Shown here: one piece after another, positions 25,116-32,368 of the stretch
Layout: each line of letters begins with the position of its first letter
Position numbering within the stretch: the first letter of the stretch is position 1
Origin: Microbacterium wangchenii
Lineage (GTDB): Bacteria; Actinomycetota; Actinomycetes; Actinomycetales; Microbacteriaceae
Length of the DNA stretch: 64,000 nt
Assembly: GCF_004564355.1 (NCBI RefSeq)
Contig: NZ_CP038266.1
Span: 1,922,001-1,986,000 of the forward strand
Reading direction: 5' to 3'
Notes under the pieces: generated by a model
The model's database searches: none
Told to the model about the DNA's origin: nothing
What the model saw: only the letters and a program-made list of their open reading frames with translations
Program-made: the position numbers and the translations under genes

Positions 25116-26063
25116 ATGCCCACCTCCCCCCCTGCAGGACGCACCGGCGTCGTCATCGTCGGCAGCGTCACGGCAGACGTGACGACCTTCTCGCAGCGCC
25201 TGCCCGCCCGGGGCGAGACGATCCTCGGGGATCAGTTCACGCTCTTCCTCGGCGGCAAGGGCGCCAACCAGGCGGTCGCCGCGGGCCGCGCAGGGGCGCA
25301 GACCTCCTTCGTCGGCTGCGTCGGCGACGATCTGTTCCACGACCTCATCGTCGACGGACTCACCGAGGCCGGCGTCGATCTCGCCCACCTGCGCACGGTG
25401 CCCGGTCCGACCGGCATCGCGCACATCCGCGTGGATGCTTCCGCGCAGAACGACATCGTCATGGTGCCGCTCGCCAACGCGGAGCTGAGCAAGGAACAGA
25501 TCGACACGGCTCTGGACGCCTTGGCGGTTACCAGCTCGGTTCTGCTCACCCAGCTGGAGACGCCGTCCGCACTCACCGCCCACATCACTGCACGCGGACA
25601 GGAGCTCGGCTTCACGGTCATCCTCGATCCGGCGCCCGCCGCACCGCTTCCGGCCGAGGTATGGCGCAGCATCGACATCGTCACACCGAATGAGACCGAG
25701 GCATCCGTACTCAGCGGCATCGAGGTGACCGATCCCCCGAGCGCCGAGCAGGCCGGACGCTGGTTCCTCGATCAGGGCGCAGGGGCTGCGGTCATCACCC
25801 TCGCCGGGCAGGGCTCGTGCGTCGTGACCTCCGACGGCGCGACGATCGTCCCCGCGTACCCGGTCGACGCGGTCGACACCACCGCCGCCGGCGACGCCTA
25901 TGCCGGTTACCTCGGCGCAGCGCTCGCGAACGGTGCGCCCCTCACCGATGCCGTGCGTCTGGCCACCGCGGCCGGAGCACTCACGGTCACCAAGCACGGC
26001 GCGTCCCCGAGCCTCCCCGTCCGCCGCGACGTCGACGCCTTCCTGGCCTCGCGCGCATCCTGA
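25116..26063 (+). CDS. rbsK: Ribokinase-like PfkB-family sugar kinase
   Basis: 315 residues. PfkB/ribokinase landmarks: VGSVTADVTTF at the N-terminus, GGKGANQAVAAGRAGAQTSFVGCVGDD (substrate loop), NETEASVLSG, and the anion-hole signature DTTAAGDAYAGYLGAAL with the catalytic Asp near residue 260. It phosphorylates ribose or a related sugar with ATP. The ATG at 25116 is chosen because an upstream in-frame ATG at 25077 falls inside an operator copy; the ribosome site is weak. It begins a tight operon with rbsD-like and regulator genes (12-bp and 0-bp gaps). Confidence 0.85.
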   Translation: MPTSPPAGRTGVVIVGSVTADVTTFSQRLPARGETILGDQFTLFLGGKGANQAVAAGRAGAQTSFVGCVGDDLFHDLIVDGLTEAGVDLAHLRTVPGPTGIAHIRVDASAQNDIVMVPLANAELSKEQIDTALDALAVTSSVLLTQLETPSALTAHITARGQELGFTVILDPAPAAPLPAEVWRSIDIVTPNETEASVLSGIEVTDPPSAEQAGRWFLDQGAGAAVITLAGQGSCVVTSDGATIVPAYPVDAVDTTAAGDAYAGYLGAALANGAPLTDAVRLATAAGALTVTKHGASPSLPVRRDVDAFLASRAS

Positions 26064-26075
26064 GCAGGAGCCCTC

Positions 26076-26474
26076 ATGCGAAAGACATCGACGACGATCA
26101 ACCCCGCGCTCTCCCGCGTCATCAGCGAGACCGGTCACACCGACCTCATCGTCGTCACCGATGCCGGTCTGCCGATCCCGCCCGCATCCGAGCGGATCGA
26201 TCTCGCCTATCGCCCCGGCGCCCCGGCGTTCTTCGATGTGCTGGACACGGTGCTGGCCGAGATGGTCGTGGAAGGGGCGACGGCGTCCGCGGAGATCGCC
26301 ACCCACAGTCCCGAGGTGCTGGCGCAGCTGCGAGAGCGACTGCCCGGCATCGAGATCGAGCTCGTCCCCCACGTCGACTTCAAGAAGCTCACGCGCGGCG
26401 CTCGTGCGTTCGTCCGCTCCGGTGAGTTCACGCCGTATGCGAACGTGATCCTGCACGCGGGGGTGGCGTACTAG
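26076..26474 (+). CDS. rbsD: D-ribose pyranase-like protein (RbsD family)
   Basis: 132 residues, matching RbsD length. NPALSRVISETGHTDLIVVTDAGLPIP carries the catalytic His and Asp of the RbsD/FucU family, and VRSGEFTPYANVILHAGV is the RbsD-type C-terminus. It converts the pyranose to the furanose form needed by ribokinase, encoded 12 bp upstream. CAGGAG precedes the ATG. The stop abuts the ATG of the HutC-type regulator. The pairing with ribokinase makes ribose the default substrate, although no ribose-specific importer is adjacent; the nearest ribose-type ABC system is at 13.5-17.1 kb. Confidence 0.88.
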   Translation: MRKTSTTINPALSRVISETGHTDLIVVTDAGLPIPPASERIDLAYRPGAPAFFDVLDTVLAEMVVEGATASAEIATHSPEVLAQLRERLPGIEIELVPHVDFKKLTRGARAFVRSGEFTPYANVILHAGVAY

Positions 26475-27296
26475 ATGTCCGCCACGGCAGGCGCGGATGC
26501 TATCGATCGCCACTCCGCCGCCCCCATGTACGACCAGCTGCGGCAGCTGATCATCGACGGCATCGAACGCGACGGCCTGCAGCCCGGGGATCCTCTTCCC
26601 GGAGAGCACCGGCTGTGCGAGCGGTACGGCATCTCGCGCACCGTCGTCCGGCAGGCGCTCGCGCAGCTGGAGCACGAGGGTCTGGTGGAGCGGGTCAAGG
26701 GAAAGGGCACGTTCGTCTCCCGCCCTCGCACGAGCGAGTCGCTGGTGCACACGCTGATCGGCCTGTTCGACGACGTCGAGCGGCGCGGTGGTCACGTGCA
26801 CAGCGACATCCTCCGGCACGAGCGCGAGAAGGCCGATGCGGATGTCGCGGCGGCGCTCGAGGTGCCGGTGGGCTCTCCCGTGGTCGCGCTGGAGCGGCTG
26901 CGCCATGTAGACGGGGAGCCGTGGTCACTCTCCACGACATGGATGCCGGAACAGGTCGGCGCGCTCACGCTCGGGGTGGACCTGTCCGAGGCCTCCCTCT
27001 ACCGGTTGCTCGCAGAGCACGGCATCCGGGCGACCGACGGTATCCGCTCGGCGGAGGCGACCGTCGCCACCCATGACCAGGCACAGCATCTCGACGTCAG
27101 CGCCGGATCGGCGCTGCTGCGCTTGCGGAGCATCAGTCGCGACGCGTCCGGCACCCCCATCGAATACTTCATCGCACTGCATCGTGGCGATCGATCCCGT
27201 TTCGAGTTCCAACTGAGGCAGGAGCAGTCCCAGGCCTCGCTGCTGCATGTCGATGACACCGGCGGGACCTCCCGGGCGGGCACCGTCTCCGGCTGA
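26475..27296 (+). CDS. GntR-family transcription regulator, HutC (UTRA) subfamily
   Basis: 273 residues. The N-terminal winged helix has MYDQLRQLIIDGIE, GDPLPGEHRLCERYGISRTVVRQALAQLE and GKGTFVSRP. The C-terminal UTRA domain shows GSPVVALERLRHVDGEPWSLSTTWMPE and LRLRSISRDASGTPIEYF, typical effector-binding segments. It starts directly after the rbsD-like stop. The likely operator is TGT-N4-ACA, found twice before this operon and at three other promoters in the window (9.0, 17.3 and 27.35 kb). Effector probably a sugar phosphate; not determinable here. Confidence 0.88.
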   Translation: MSATAGADAIDRHSAAPMYDQLRQLIIDGIERDGLQPGDPLPGEHRLCERYGISRTVVRQALAQLEHEGLVERVKGKGTFVSRPRTSESLVHTLIGLFDDVERRGGHVHSDILRHEREKADADVAAALEVPVGSPVVALERLRHVDGEPWSLSTTWMPEQVGALTLGVDLSEASLYRLLAEHGIRATDGIRSAEATVATHDQAQHLDVSAGSALLRLRSISRDASGTPIEYFIALHRGDRSRFEFQLRQEQSQASLLHVDDTGGTSRAGTVSG

Positions 27297-27345
27297 GGCG
27301 CTTGGGCCGGGAGGCGATGACGGCGGACAACGAGTGCCCGCTCAG

Positions 27346-27375
27346 TTGTCATTACAAGTCGGGATCCGGAAGAAT
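27346..27375 (+). promoter_or_regulatory. Operator/promoter of the KDPG-aldolase-like gene
   Basis: TGTCATTACA (27347-27356) is a TGT-N4-ACA operator. It overlaps TTGTCA (27346-27351), which could be a -35 element with AAGAAT (27370-27375) as a weak -10 at 18 bp. A repressor bound here would block the promoter 50 bp upstream of the start codon. Confidence 0.58.
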
Positions 27376-27399
27376 GGGCACAATCTCTCAAGGAGCCTC

Positions 27400-28038
27400 A
27401 TGACCGACCGTCTCGCCCGCGCCCGCACCACCGGGGTCCTCGCCGTGCTGCGCGCCCCCTCTCCGGAACTCGCCCTGGAGACGGCGGAGGCGATCATCCG
27501 CGGAGGTGTGACCGGCATCGAGGTCACCTACTCGACTCCGGATGCCCCCGCCGTGATCCGTGAGCTGGTCTCACGACACGGCGACGCCGCATATGTCGGC
27601 GCCGGTACTGTGACCACCACGGCGCAAGCGCAGGACGCCGTCGCCGCCGGCGCGGAGTTCCTCGTGAGCCCCGGGACCCTCCCCGACCTCACCCGCGCGA
27701 TGCGCGACACCGGCGCGGTGGTCATGACCGGCGCGATGACCCCGACCGAGGTCATGGCCGCGCTCGCGCTCGGTGTCGACGTGGTGAAGATCTTCCCGGC
27801 CTCCCTCGGGGGGCCGTCGTACCTCGGCGCTCTGCGCGGACCGTTCCCCGATGCTCCGCTCATGCCCACCGGCGGCGTCAAGCCGGGTAACCTCGCCGAT
27901 TGGTTCGCGGCCGGCTCCGTCGCCGTCGGCGCCGGGGGCGACCTGGCCAACTCCGCATCGATCGCCGCGGAGGACTGGGACGACATCACCCGCCGAGCGG
28001 CAGACTTCGCCGCAGCCCTCGCCGCCGCTCGCTGCTGA
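27400..28038 (+). CDS. KDPG/KHG-aldolase family protein
   Basis: 212 residues. Class I 2-keto-3-deoxy-phospho-sugar-acid aldolase features: GVLAVLRAPS, the Glu of GVTGIEVTYSTPDA, GAGTVTTTAQAQDAVAAGAEFLVSPG, the Schiff-base Lys in GVDVVKIFPASLGG near residue 130, and MPTGGVKPGNLADWFAAG. It cleaves KDPG or a similar compound to pyruvate and an aldehyde phosphate. The ATG at 27400 has AAGGAG upstream; the longer frame from 27247 overlaps the regulator gene and operator. Single-gene unit with its own operator, probably in the same regulon as the kinase operon at 9-13 kb. Confidence 0.88.
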   Translation: MTDRLARARTTGVLAVLRAPSPELALETAEAIIRGGVTGIEVTYSTPDAPAVIRELVSRHGDAAYVGAGTVTTTAQAQDAVAAGAEFLVSPGTLPDLTRAMRDTGAVVMTGAMTPTEVMAALALGVDVVKIFPASLGGPSYLGALRGPFPDAPLMPTGGVKPGNLADWFAAGSVAVGAGGDLANSASIAAEDWDDITRRAADFAAALAAARC

Positions 28039-28111
28039 GCGCGCTTCCGACCGGATGGTCGGCCGGCGCCACGCCGGCACCGCTCCCCGGCCGCCCTCTC
28101 CCCCGCCCGCG

Positions 28112-28184
28112 CAGAATTCAGGAGATTCCGCCGCATCCCGCCCCCACAACCCCCCCCCAAACCGCCGGATTCTCCTGAATTCTG
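28112..28184. repeat. Long inverted repeat with C-rich loop
   Basis: Arms of 19 bp, 28112-28130 (starting CAGAATTCAGGAGA) and 28166-28184 (ending TCTCCTGAATTCTG), are complementary with one mismatch. The 35-base loop contains a long run of C. It lies between the KDPG-aldolase-like gene and tRNA-Val. There is no T-tract, so it is not a standard terminator; a REP-like or mobile palindromic element is possible. The rest of this 245-bp gap holds nothing I recognise. Confidence 0.7.
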
Positions 28185-28283
28185 ACCGACACCGAGTGAG
28201 AGCCGCCGAGCCCGCGGCGAAGTCGGTGGCTCGCGGTCTGTGAGCCCGGACGGGCACGGTCGCCGCCCTAGACTGGTCGGCGA

Positions 28284-28359
28284 GGGCCTTTAGCTCAGCT
28301 GGTAGAGCGCCACGTTTACACCGTGGATGTCGTCGGTTCGATCCCGGCAGGGCCCACCA
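28284..28359 (+). tRNA. tRNA-Val (anticodon TAC), CCA encoded
   Basis: A full cloverleaf can be drawn: acceptor GGGCCTT with AGGGCCC (one G-U), D-arm GCTC...GAGC, anticodon stem CCACG/CGTGG with loop TTTACAC giving anticodon TAC, T-arm with GGTTCGATCC, and 3' ACCA. Single tRNA inside the sugar-catabolism block. Confidence 0.95.
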
Positions 28360-28410
28360 TCACGCCGGCGCGGCACCCGCCGCCCCAGCATCCTCGACTG
28401 CACCCGGCCG

Positions 28411-28489
28411 TCGACACGGAGCGGTGCTCCGAACTAGGCTTGTTTCGTGGAACGATACGAGATCCCACCTGGCGGAACGGCTCTGTTCT
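28411..28489 (+). promoter_or_regulatory. Promoter and IclR-type half-sites of the PfkB kinase gene
   Basis: TCGACA (28411-28416) and TAGGCT (28435-28440), 18 bp apart, may be the promoter. GTTTCGTGGAAC (28442-28453) and GGAAC-N6-GTTCT (28474-28489) follow directly, resembling the GTTCC/GGAAC cluster at 34818-34842 before the dehydrogenase operon. Both could bind the IclR-type protein encoded at 29.5 kb. Confidence 0.45.
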
Positions 28490-28520
28490 CCCCCCTCAAT
28501 CCCGCGGGCCTGGTCCGTCG

Positions 28521-29468
28521 ATGACCGCTCTCGACGTGCTGGTCATCGGCGAGCCGCTGGTGGAGCTGTCCGCGGCATCCCCACTCGACATCGCCGATAC
28601 GTTCTCGCTGTCGTTCTCCGGCGACGCCCTCAACTCCGCTGCCGCCGCTGCGGCGGCGGGCGCCCGCACGTCCATCCTGACCCGCGTCGGCGATGACGAA
28701 GTGAGCCGCCGGTTGCTGCGGTACATGCAGACGCTGGACATCGACACGCGACACGTGATCGTGGGCGCGGAGCACACGGGCGCCTACCTCGTCGGCGCGG
28801 ATCCCGACGGAACGCGCGATTTCGTCTATCTCCGCTCCGACTCGGCGGCATCACGACTGTCGCCTTCGGACCTCGAGGCGGTCTCCTTGCCCGACGTCAA
28901 GGTGCTGCTGGTGAGCGGAATCACCATGGCCATTTCCGAATCCGCTGGAGAGGCGATCCTGCGCGCCGTGCGGGAGGTCTCCGCTGCCGGCGGCCGGGTC
29001 ATCTACGACCCGAACTTCCGCCGGCGCCTGACCACGGTCGAGCGCGCTCGCGAGGCGTTCGCGGCGATCGCGCCGCACTGCCACCTCGTGCTCCCGTCCT
29101 GCCCCAGCGACAGCACAGCCCTCCTCGGGACCGCCGACCCGCAGCACGCTGCAGAGCGGGCCCTCGCGTGGGGCGCAGCCAACGTCTGCGTCACCCAGGG
29201 GGCGGACGGGGTGCTGTTCCATGACGGCACGACGGCGACGCACATCGCCCCCTCCCCTGCGCCGCACGTGGTCGACGCGACGGGAGCCGGGGACGTCTTC
29301 GCCGGCACCCTGGCCGCGTGTCTGTCGCGCGGACCCCTGGGCATCGAGGCCATCACCCTCGCGGGGGCCGCTGCCGCGCTGTCTCTGCAGGGGCAGGGCG
29401 GGACCGGGCACCTGCCGACTCTGAGCGAATCGCGGAAGCACGTGGCCTCGCACCACGACGCGGGCTGA
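28521..29468 (+). CDS. PfkB-family sugar (acid) kinase, 2-keto-3-deoxygluconate-kinase-like
   Basis: 315 residues from the ATG at 28521. Features: VIGEPLVELSA, FSGDALNSAAAAAAAGART (substrate loop of KdgK-like kinases), IYDPNFRRRL, VTQGADGVLF and the C-terminal VVDATGAGDVFAGTLAACLS with the catalytic Asp. KDG kinases typically show GGDALNxA and DPNxR motifs, as seen here. It would supply 2-keto-3-deoxy-6-phosphogluconate to an aldolase such as the one at 27.4 kb. The longer frame starting inside the tRNA is rejected. It faces the IclR gene tail to tail with 6 bp between stops. Confidence 0.82.
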   Translation: MTALDVLVIGEPLVELSAASPLDIADTFSLSFSGDALNSAAAAAAAGARTSILTRVGDDEVSRRLLRYMQTLDIDTRHVIVGAEHTGAYLVGADPDGTRDFVYLRSDSAASRLSPSDLEAVSLPDVKVLLVSGITMAISESAGEAILRAVREVSAAGGRVIYDPNFRRRLTTVERAREAFAAIAPHCHLVLPSCPSDSTALLGTADPQHAAERALAWGAANVCVTQGADGVLFHDGTTATHIAPSPAPHVVDATGAGDVFAGTLAACLSRGPLGIEAITLAGAAAALSLQGQGGTGHLPTLSESRKHVASHHDAG

Positions 29469-29474
29469 GGGCGA

Positions 29475-30227
29475 TCAGGACCAGCCCATGCTGTTCGAGA
29501 CCTCACGCGCCGTTTCGGCGACGAGGGGGCCTGCCACGCCCGGGGGCATCTCTTCGAGGTCGCCGAGCAATTGCGACACGCTCACGGCAGCGGTCACACG
29601 GCCGGTGGCATCCCGCACCGCCGCACCGACGCACACCACCCCGATCTCGTTCTCCTCGTCGTCGAGTGCCCAGCCGCGCTCGGTCGTGAGGTCGAGGTCG
29701 GCCTCCAGGGCTTCCGGCGTCGTGCGCGTGTGCGGTGTCCGCGCCGGCTGACCGGCACGCGCGACGATCTCCACGGCCTCTCGCCTCGGCATGCCCGCCA
29801 GCAGTGCCTTGCCGATCGCCGTGCAATGCAGGGGGATCGACATCCCGACGCGGGACGCCATCCGGTAGGGCTTGCTCGCTTCGAGCTTGCGCACGTACAC
29901 CGCCTCATCGCCCGCGAGCTGCGCGAGATGAACCGTTGCACCTGTGCGAGACCGCAACTGCTCTAGGGCAGGGGCGGCACCGGCGAGCGCGTCGTGGCGA
30001 CCGAACACGCGGCCCGCGAGGCCCATGAGCTTGGGACCGGGCAGGTAGCCGCCCGCGTCGTCGACAGTGCAGAATCCCCCACGGACGAGGTCCTGCAGGA
30101 TGCGGTGCACGCTGGACTTCGGAAGGCCCGTGGCGCTCACGAGATCTGCGAACCGACGATTGTCGCCCAGTGCGTCGAGCACCGAGAGCACCTTCGAGGT
30201 CGCGTTGCCGCGCTGCGATTCGTCCAC
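29475..30227 (-). CDS. IclR-family transcription regulator
   Basis: 250 residues when started at the GTG at 30227, which has GGAGG five bases upstream; a GTG at 30245 lacks one. The N-terminal helix-turn-helix is VLSVLDALGDNRRFADLVSATGLPKSSVHRILQDLV. The IclR effector domain follows with VHLAQLAGDEAVYVRKLE, IPLHCTAIGKALLAGM and GWALDDEENEIGVVCVGAAV. It is the last gene of the minus-strand operon starting near 34.8 kb, and is probably its regulator. Candidate sites are the GTTCC/GGAAC clusters at 34818-34842 and 28442-28489. Confidence 0.88.
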   Translation of the reverse strand: MDESQRGNATSKVLSVLDALGDNRRFADLVSATGLPKSSVHRILQDLVRGGFCTVDDAGGYLPGPKLMGLAGRVFGRHDALAGAAPALEQLRSRTGATVHLAQLAGDEAVYVRKLEASKPYRMASRVGMSIPLHCTAIGKALLAGMPRREAVEIVARAGQPARTPHTRTTPEALEADLDLTTERGWALDDEENEIGVVCVGAAVRDATGRVTAAVSVSQLLGDLEEMPPGVAGPLVAETAREVSNSMGWS

Positions 30228-30257
30228 TCGTGCCTCCTCCGACACTCTAGAACGAGG

Positions 30258-31022
30258 TCAGTAGGTGATGTGCTTGCCGCCGTCGACGATGAGGTCCACG
30301 CCGGTGACCCCCTCGGCGCCGACCAGCCCCAGCACCGCCTGGGCCACGTCTTCGGGTCCGAGGGTGCGTGCAAGCGGCGCTACCTCGCGCTCGCGCGCCG
30401 CCAGCTCGGCGAACGCATCACCGTGATGATCGAGCTGCCATCGTGTGGACACGGTTCCCGGGGACACCGAGTTCACGCGGATCTCCGGGCCGAGCGTGGC
30501 GGCCAGTGTGCGCGTGAGCTGCACGAGGGCCGCCTTGCTGACGCCATAGGGAATGGACGAGCCGATGCCGCGATGTGCCGAGATGGAGGCGATGTTGATG
30601 ATGACGCCTCCGCTGGCCTTCAGGAGGGGCGCAAAGGCGCGCGCCGTGCGGAACGCCGCCACGACGTTGACGCTGAGAAGCTCGTTCCACGTCTCGTCGT
30701 CGACTGCGTCGAGGTCGCCCAAGGGGATCCACCGCGTCGTCCCCGCGTTGTTGACGAGCAGGTCGCAGCGACCGAACTCCTCCTCGCAGTGCGCCGCGAG
30801 CGCGCGTACCTGCGCCTCGTCGCGCACGTCCGTGCGAACGGCGATGACGCGCGCACCGCGGCTCTCGAGCCGCGTGACGGTTTCTCGTGCCGCGTCCTCT
30901 GACCCGTTGTAGGTCAGGACGAGGCGCCTCGTCCCCGCTGCCAGGAGGGCATCGGCGATGGCGGCGCCGATACCGGCTGCGCCGCCGGTGATGACCGCGA
31001 CCCGGTCGCTGCTCTCCATCAT
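30258..31022 (-). CDS. Short-chain dehydrogenase/reductase
   Basis: 254 residues. SDR features: ITGGAAGIGAAIADALL (cofactor loop), LLVNNAGTTRW, the Ser in NIASISAHRG, YGVSKAALVQLTRTLAA (Tyr and Lys) and NSVSPGTVSTRWQLD, ending with DLIVDGGKHITY. After beta-2 the sequence is LTYNGSEDAA, without an Asp, which points to NADP use. The ATG at 31022 overlaps the stop of the mannitol-dehydrogenase-family gene (ATGA). Within this IclR-controlled operon it is one of three dehydrogenases acting on a sugar alcohol or sugar acid; the exact step is unknown. Confidence 0.84.
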   Translation of the reverse strand: MMESSDRVAVITGGAAGIGAAIADALLAAGTRRLVLTYNGSEDAARETVTRLESRGARVIAVRTDVRDEAQVRALAAHCEEEFGRCDLLVNNAGTTRWIPLGDLDAVDDETWNELLSVNVVAAFRTARAFAPLLKASGGVIINIASISAHRGIGSSIPYGVSKAALVQLTRTLAATLGPEIRVNSVSPGTVSTRWQLDHHGDAFAELAAREREVAPLARTLGPEDVAQAVLGLVGAEGVTGVDLIVDGGKHITY

Positions 31023-32368
31023 GACTCCCCGCTCTCCGACAATTCGATCACCGCGGCGTGGGCGCCGCGACGGGCAAGTGTGTCCCACCGTGCGGCGATC
31101 TCCGAGGCGAACCCCTCGGGGGCCACGCTCTCGAGGCCCGCAGCCTGCAACACGCCGGCTGCCCGCTCGACCCATGACCCCGTGTCGGCCCGGGGCGAAT
31201 CGCTCACGAGTCCCCGCGCGCCGCACTCCGCCCACGCCGCGAGGCACAGGGCCAGCCAGTGAGCACCTCGTCCGCGCCGCGACGCGTCCTGCAGCGGGGC
31301 TGACAGCCGCTGCGACAGCTTGTGCGCGCCCCCCGCACCGATCTGATCCAGGCGGTGGTGGATGCGGGGGTTGGCGAAGCGACGGACGGATGACTCCGCT
31401 TCCACCCACGGGGAGATGCCGTCGCTCTCGGTGATCGCCGGCACGAGGTCCTCACGGAAGGCGTGCTCCAGTCCCCGCCGCAGCACGGGGTCGCCCACGG
31501 CGGCGTGAGTCGTGGAATGCCCCACCAGGAGTCCCAGATAAGCCAGCAGCGAGTGCGGTGCGTTCACCAGGTTCAGCTTGACCGCCTCCCACGGCGCGAC
31601 AGAGTCCACGAGGACCGCGCCGGCATCCTCCCATCGCGGCCGGGGGCCGGCGAAGCTGTCCTGCAAGATCCAGCGGAAGAACGGCTCCGTCACGACCATC
31701 GCGGCGTCGGCGGTCCCCGTCAGCCGCTGGGCCGCCCGGATGACGTCCTCCGTCGGCGCGGGCACGATCCGGTCGACGACGGCATTGGGGAATGTCGCTC
31801 TCTCCGTCAGCCACCGGGCAGCACCCTCCTCGCCCCGCGCGAGGGCGAATTCCAGAGCCAGCGTGCGAAGCACGTCACCCCCGCGGAGGATGTTGTCGCA
31901 CACGACGAAGCTCACCCCGCCCATACCGGCACGCTCGCGCTCCCGCGCGGCGGCGACCACCTGTCCGATCAGGGTCCGTACGCCGCCGTCGTCGAGGTCC
32001 TGTGCCACCGCGGCGCGGTTCAGCCTTCCCTCCGGTGTCCTCGGGTAGGCGGCCTCCGTCGCGGTGATGGTGACCACGTGGGTGCTCTCGTCAGCGAGGG
32101 AGGCCAGGAGCGCGGTCTCTTGGCCGTGGGCGACGAGGCCGCCCGTGACCACATCGACTCGGTGAGCGTCGGCATGGTCTTCGTCGGCTTCCACCACCGT
32201 GTACGCCCACCGGTTCTGCCGCAGCAGGCCGATCACTCGCTCGGACCGCTGCGCGACGGCGACCACGCCCCATCCGTCCTCGCGCTGCGCCCGCGCCGTG
32301 CACAGCCACGTGTGCCCCCGCGCGAACGCGCCGGCACCGAGGTGGACCTGCGTACCCCGAGGAGTCAT
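31019..32368 (-). CDS. Mannitol-dehydrogenase-family polyol/uronate oxidoreductase
   Basis: 449 residues. Long-chain polyol dehydrogenase features: HLGAGAFARGHTWLCTARAQ (cofactor loop), VVTITATEAAY, VVCDNILRGGDVLRTL and the catalytic KLNLVNAPHSLLAYLG near residue 262, which keeps the K-x4-N-x2-H pattern. The family includes mannitol, arabinitol and fructuronate/tagaturonate reductases. Start overlaps the transporter stop by 4 bp (ATGA). Together with the LDH2-type dehydrogenase, the SDR and a KDG-type kinase it suggests catabolism of a hexuronate, aldonate or polyol. Substrate not determinable from sequence. Confidence 0.87.
   Translation of the reverse strand: MTPRGTQVHLGAGAFARGHTWLCTARAQREDGWGVVAVAQRSERVIGLLRQNRWAYTVVEADEDHADAHRVDVVTGGLVAHGQETALLASLADESTHVVTITATEAAYPRTPEGRLNRAAVAQDLDDGGVRTLIGQVVAAARERERAGMGGVSFVVCDNILRGGDVLRTLALEFALARGEEGAARWLTERATFPNAVVDRIVPAPTEDVIRAAQRLTGTADAAMVVTEPFFRWILQDSFAGPRPRWEDAGAVLVDSVAPWEAVKLNLVNAPHSLLAYLGLLVGHSTTHAAVGDPVLRRGLEHAFREDLVPAITESDGISPWVEAESSVRRFANPRIHHRLDQIGAGGAHKLSQRLSAPLQDASRRGRGAHWLALCLAAWAECGARGLVSDSPRADTGSWVERAAGVLQAAGLESVAPEGFASEIAARWDTLARRGAHAAVIELSESGES

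Noticed and set aside
28141..28158. Run of C considered as a replication or sequencing artefact
   Set aside because: It forms the loop of a clear inverted repeat and needs no special explanation by itself.
28323..28520. N-terminal extension of the PfkB kinase starting inside tRNA-Val
   Set aside because: It would translate through the tRNA and promoter; PfkB homology starts at the ATG at 28521.
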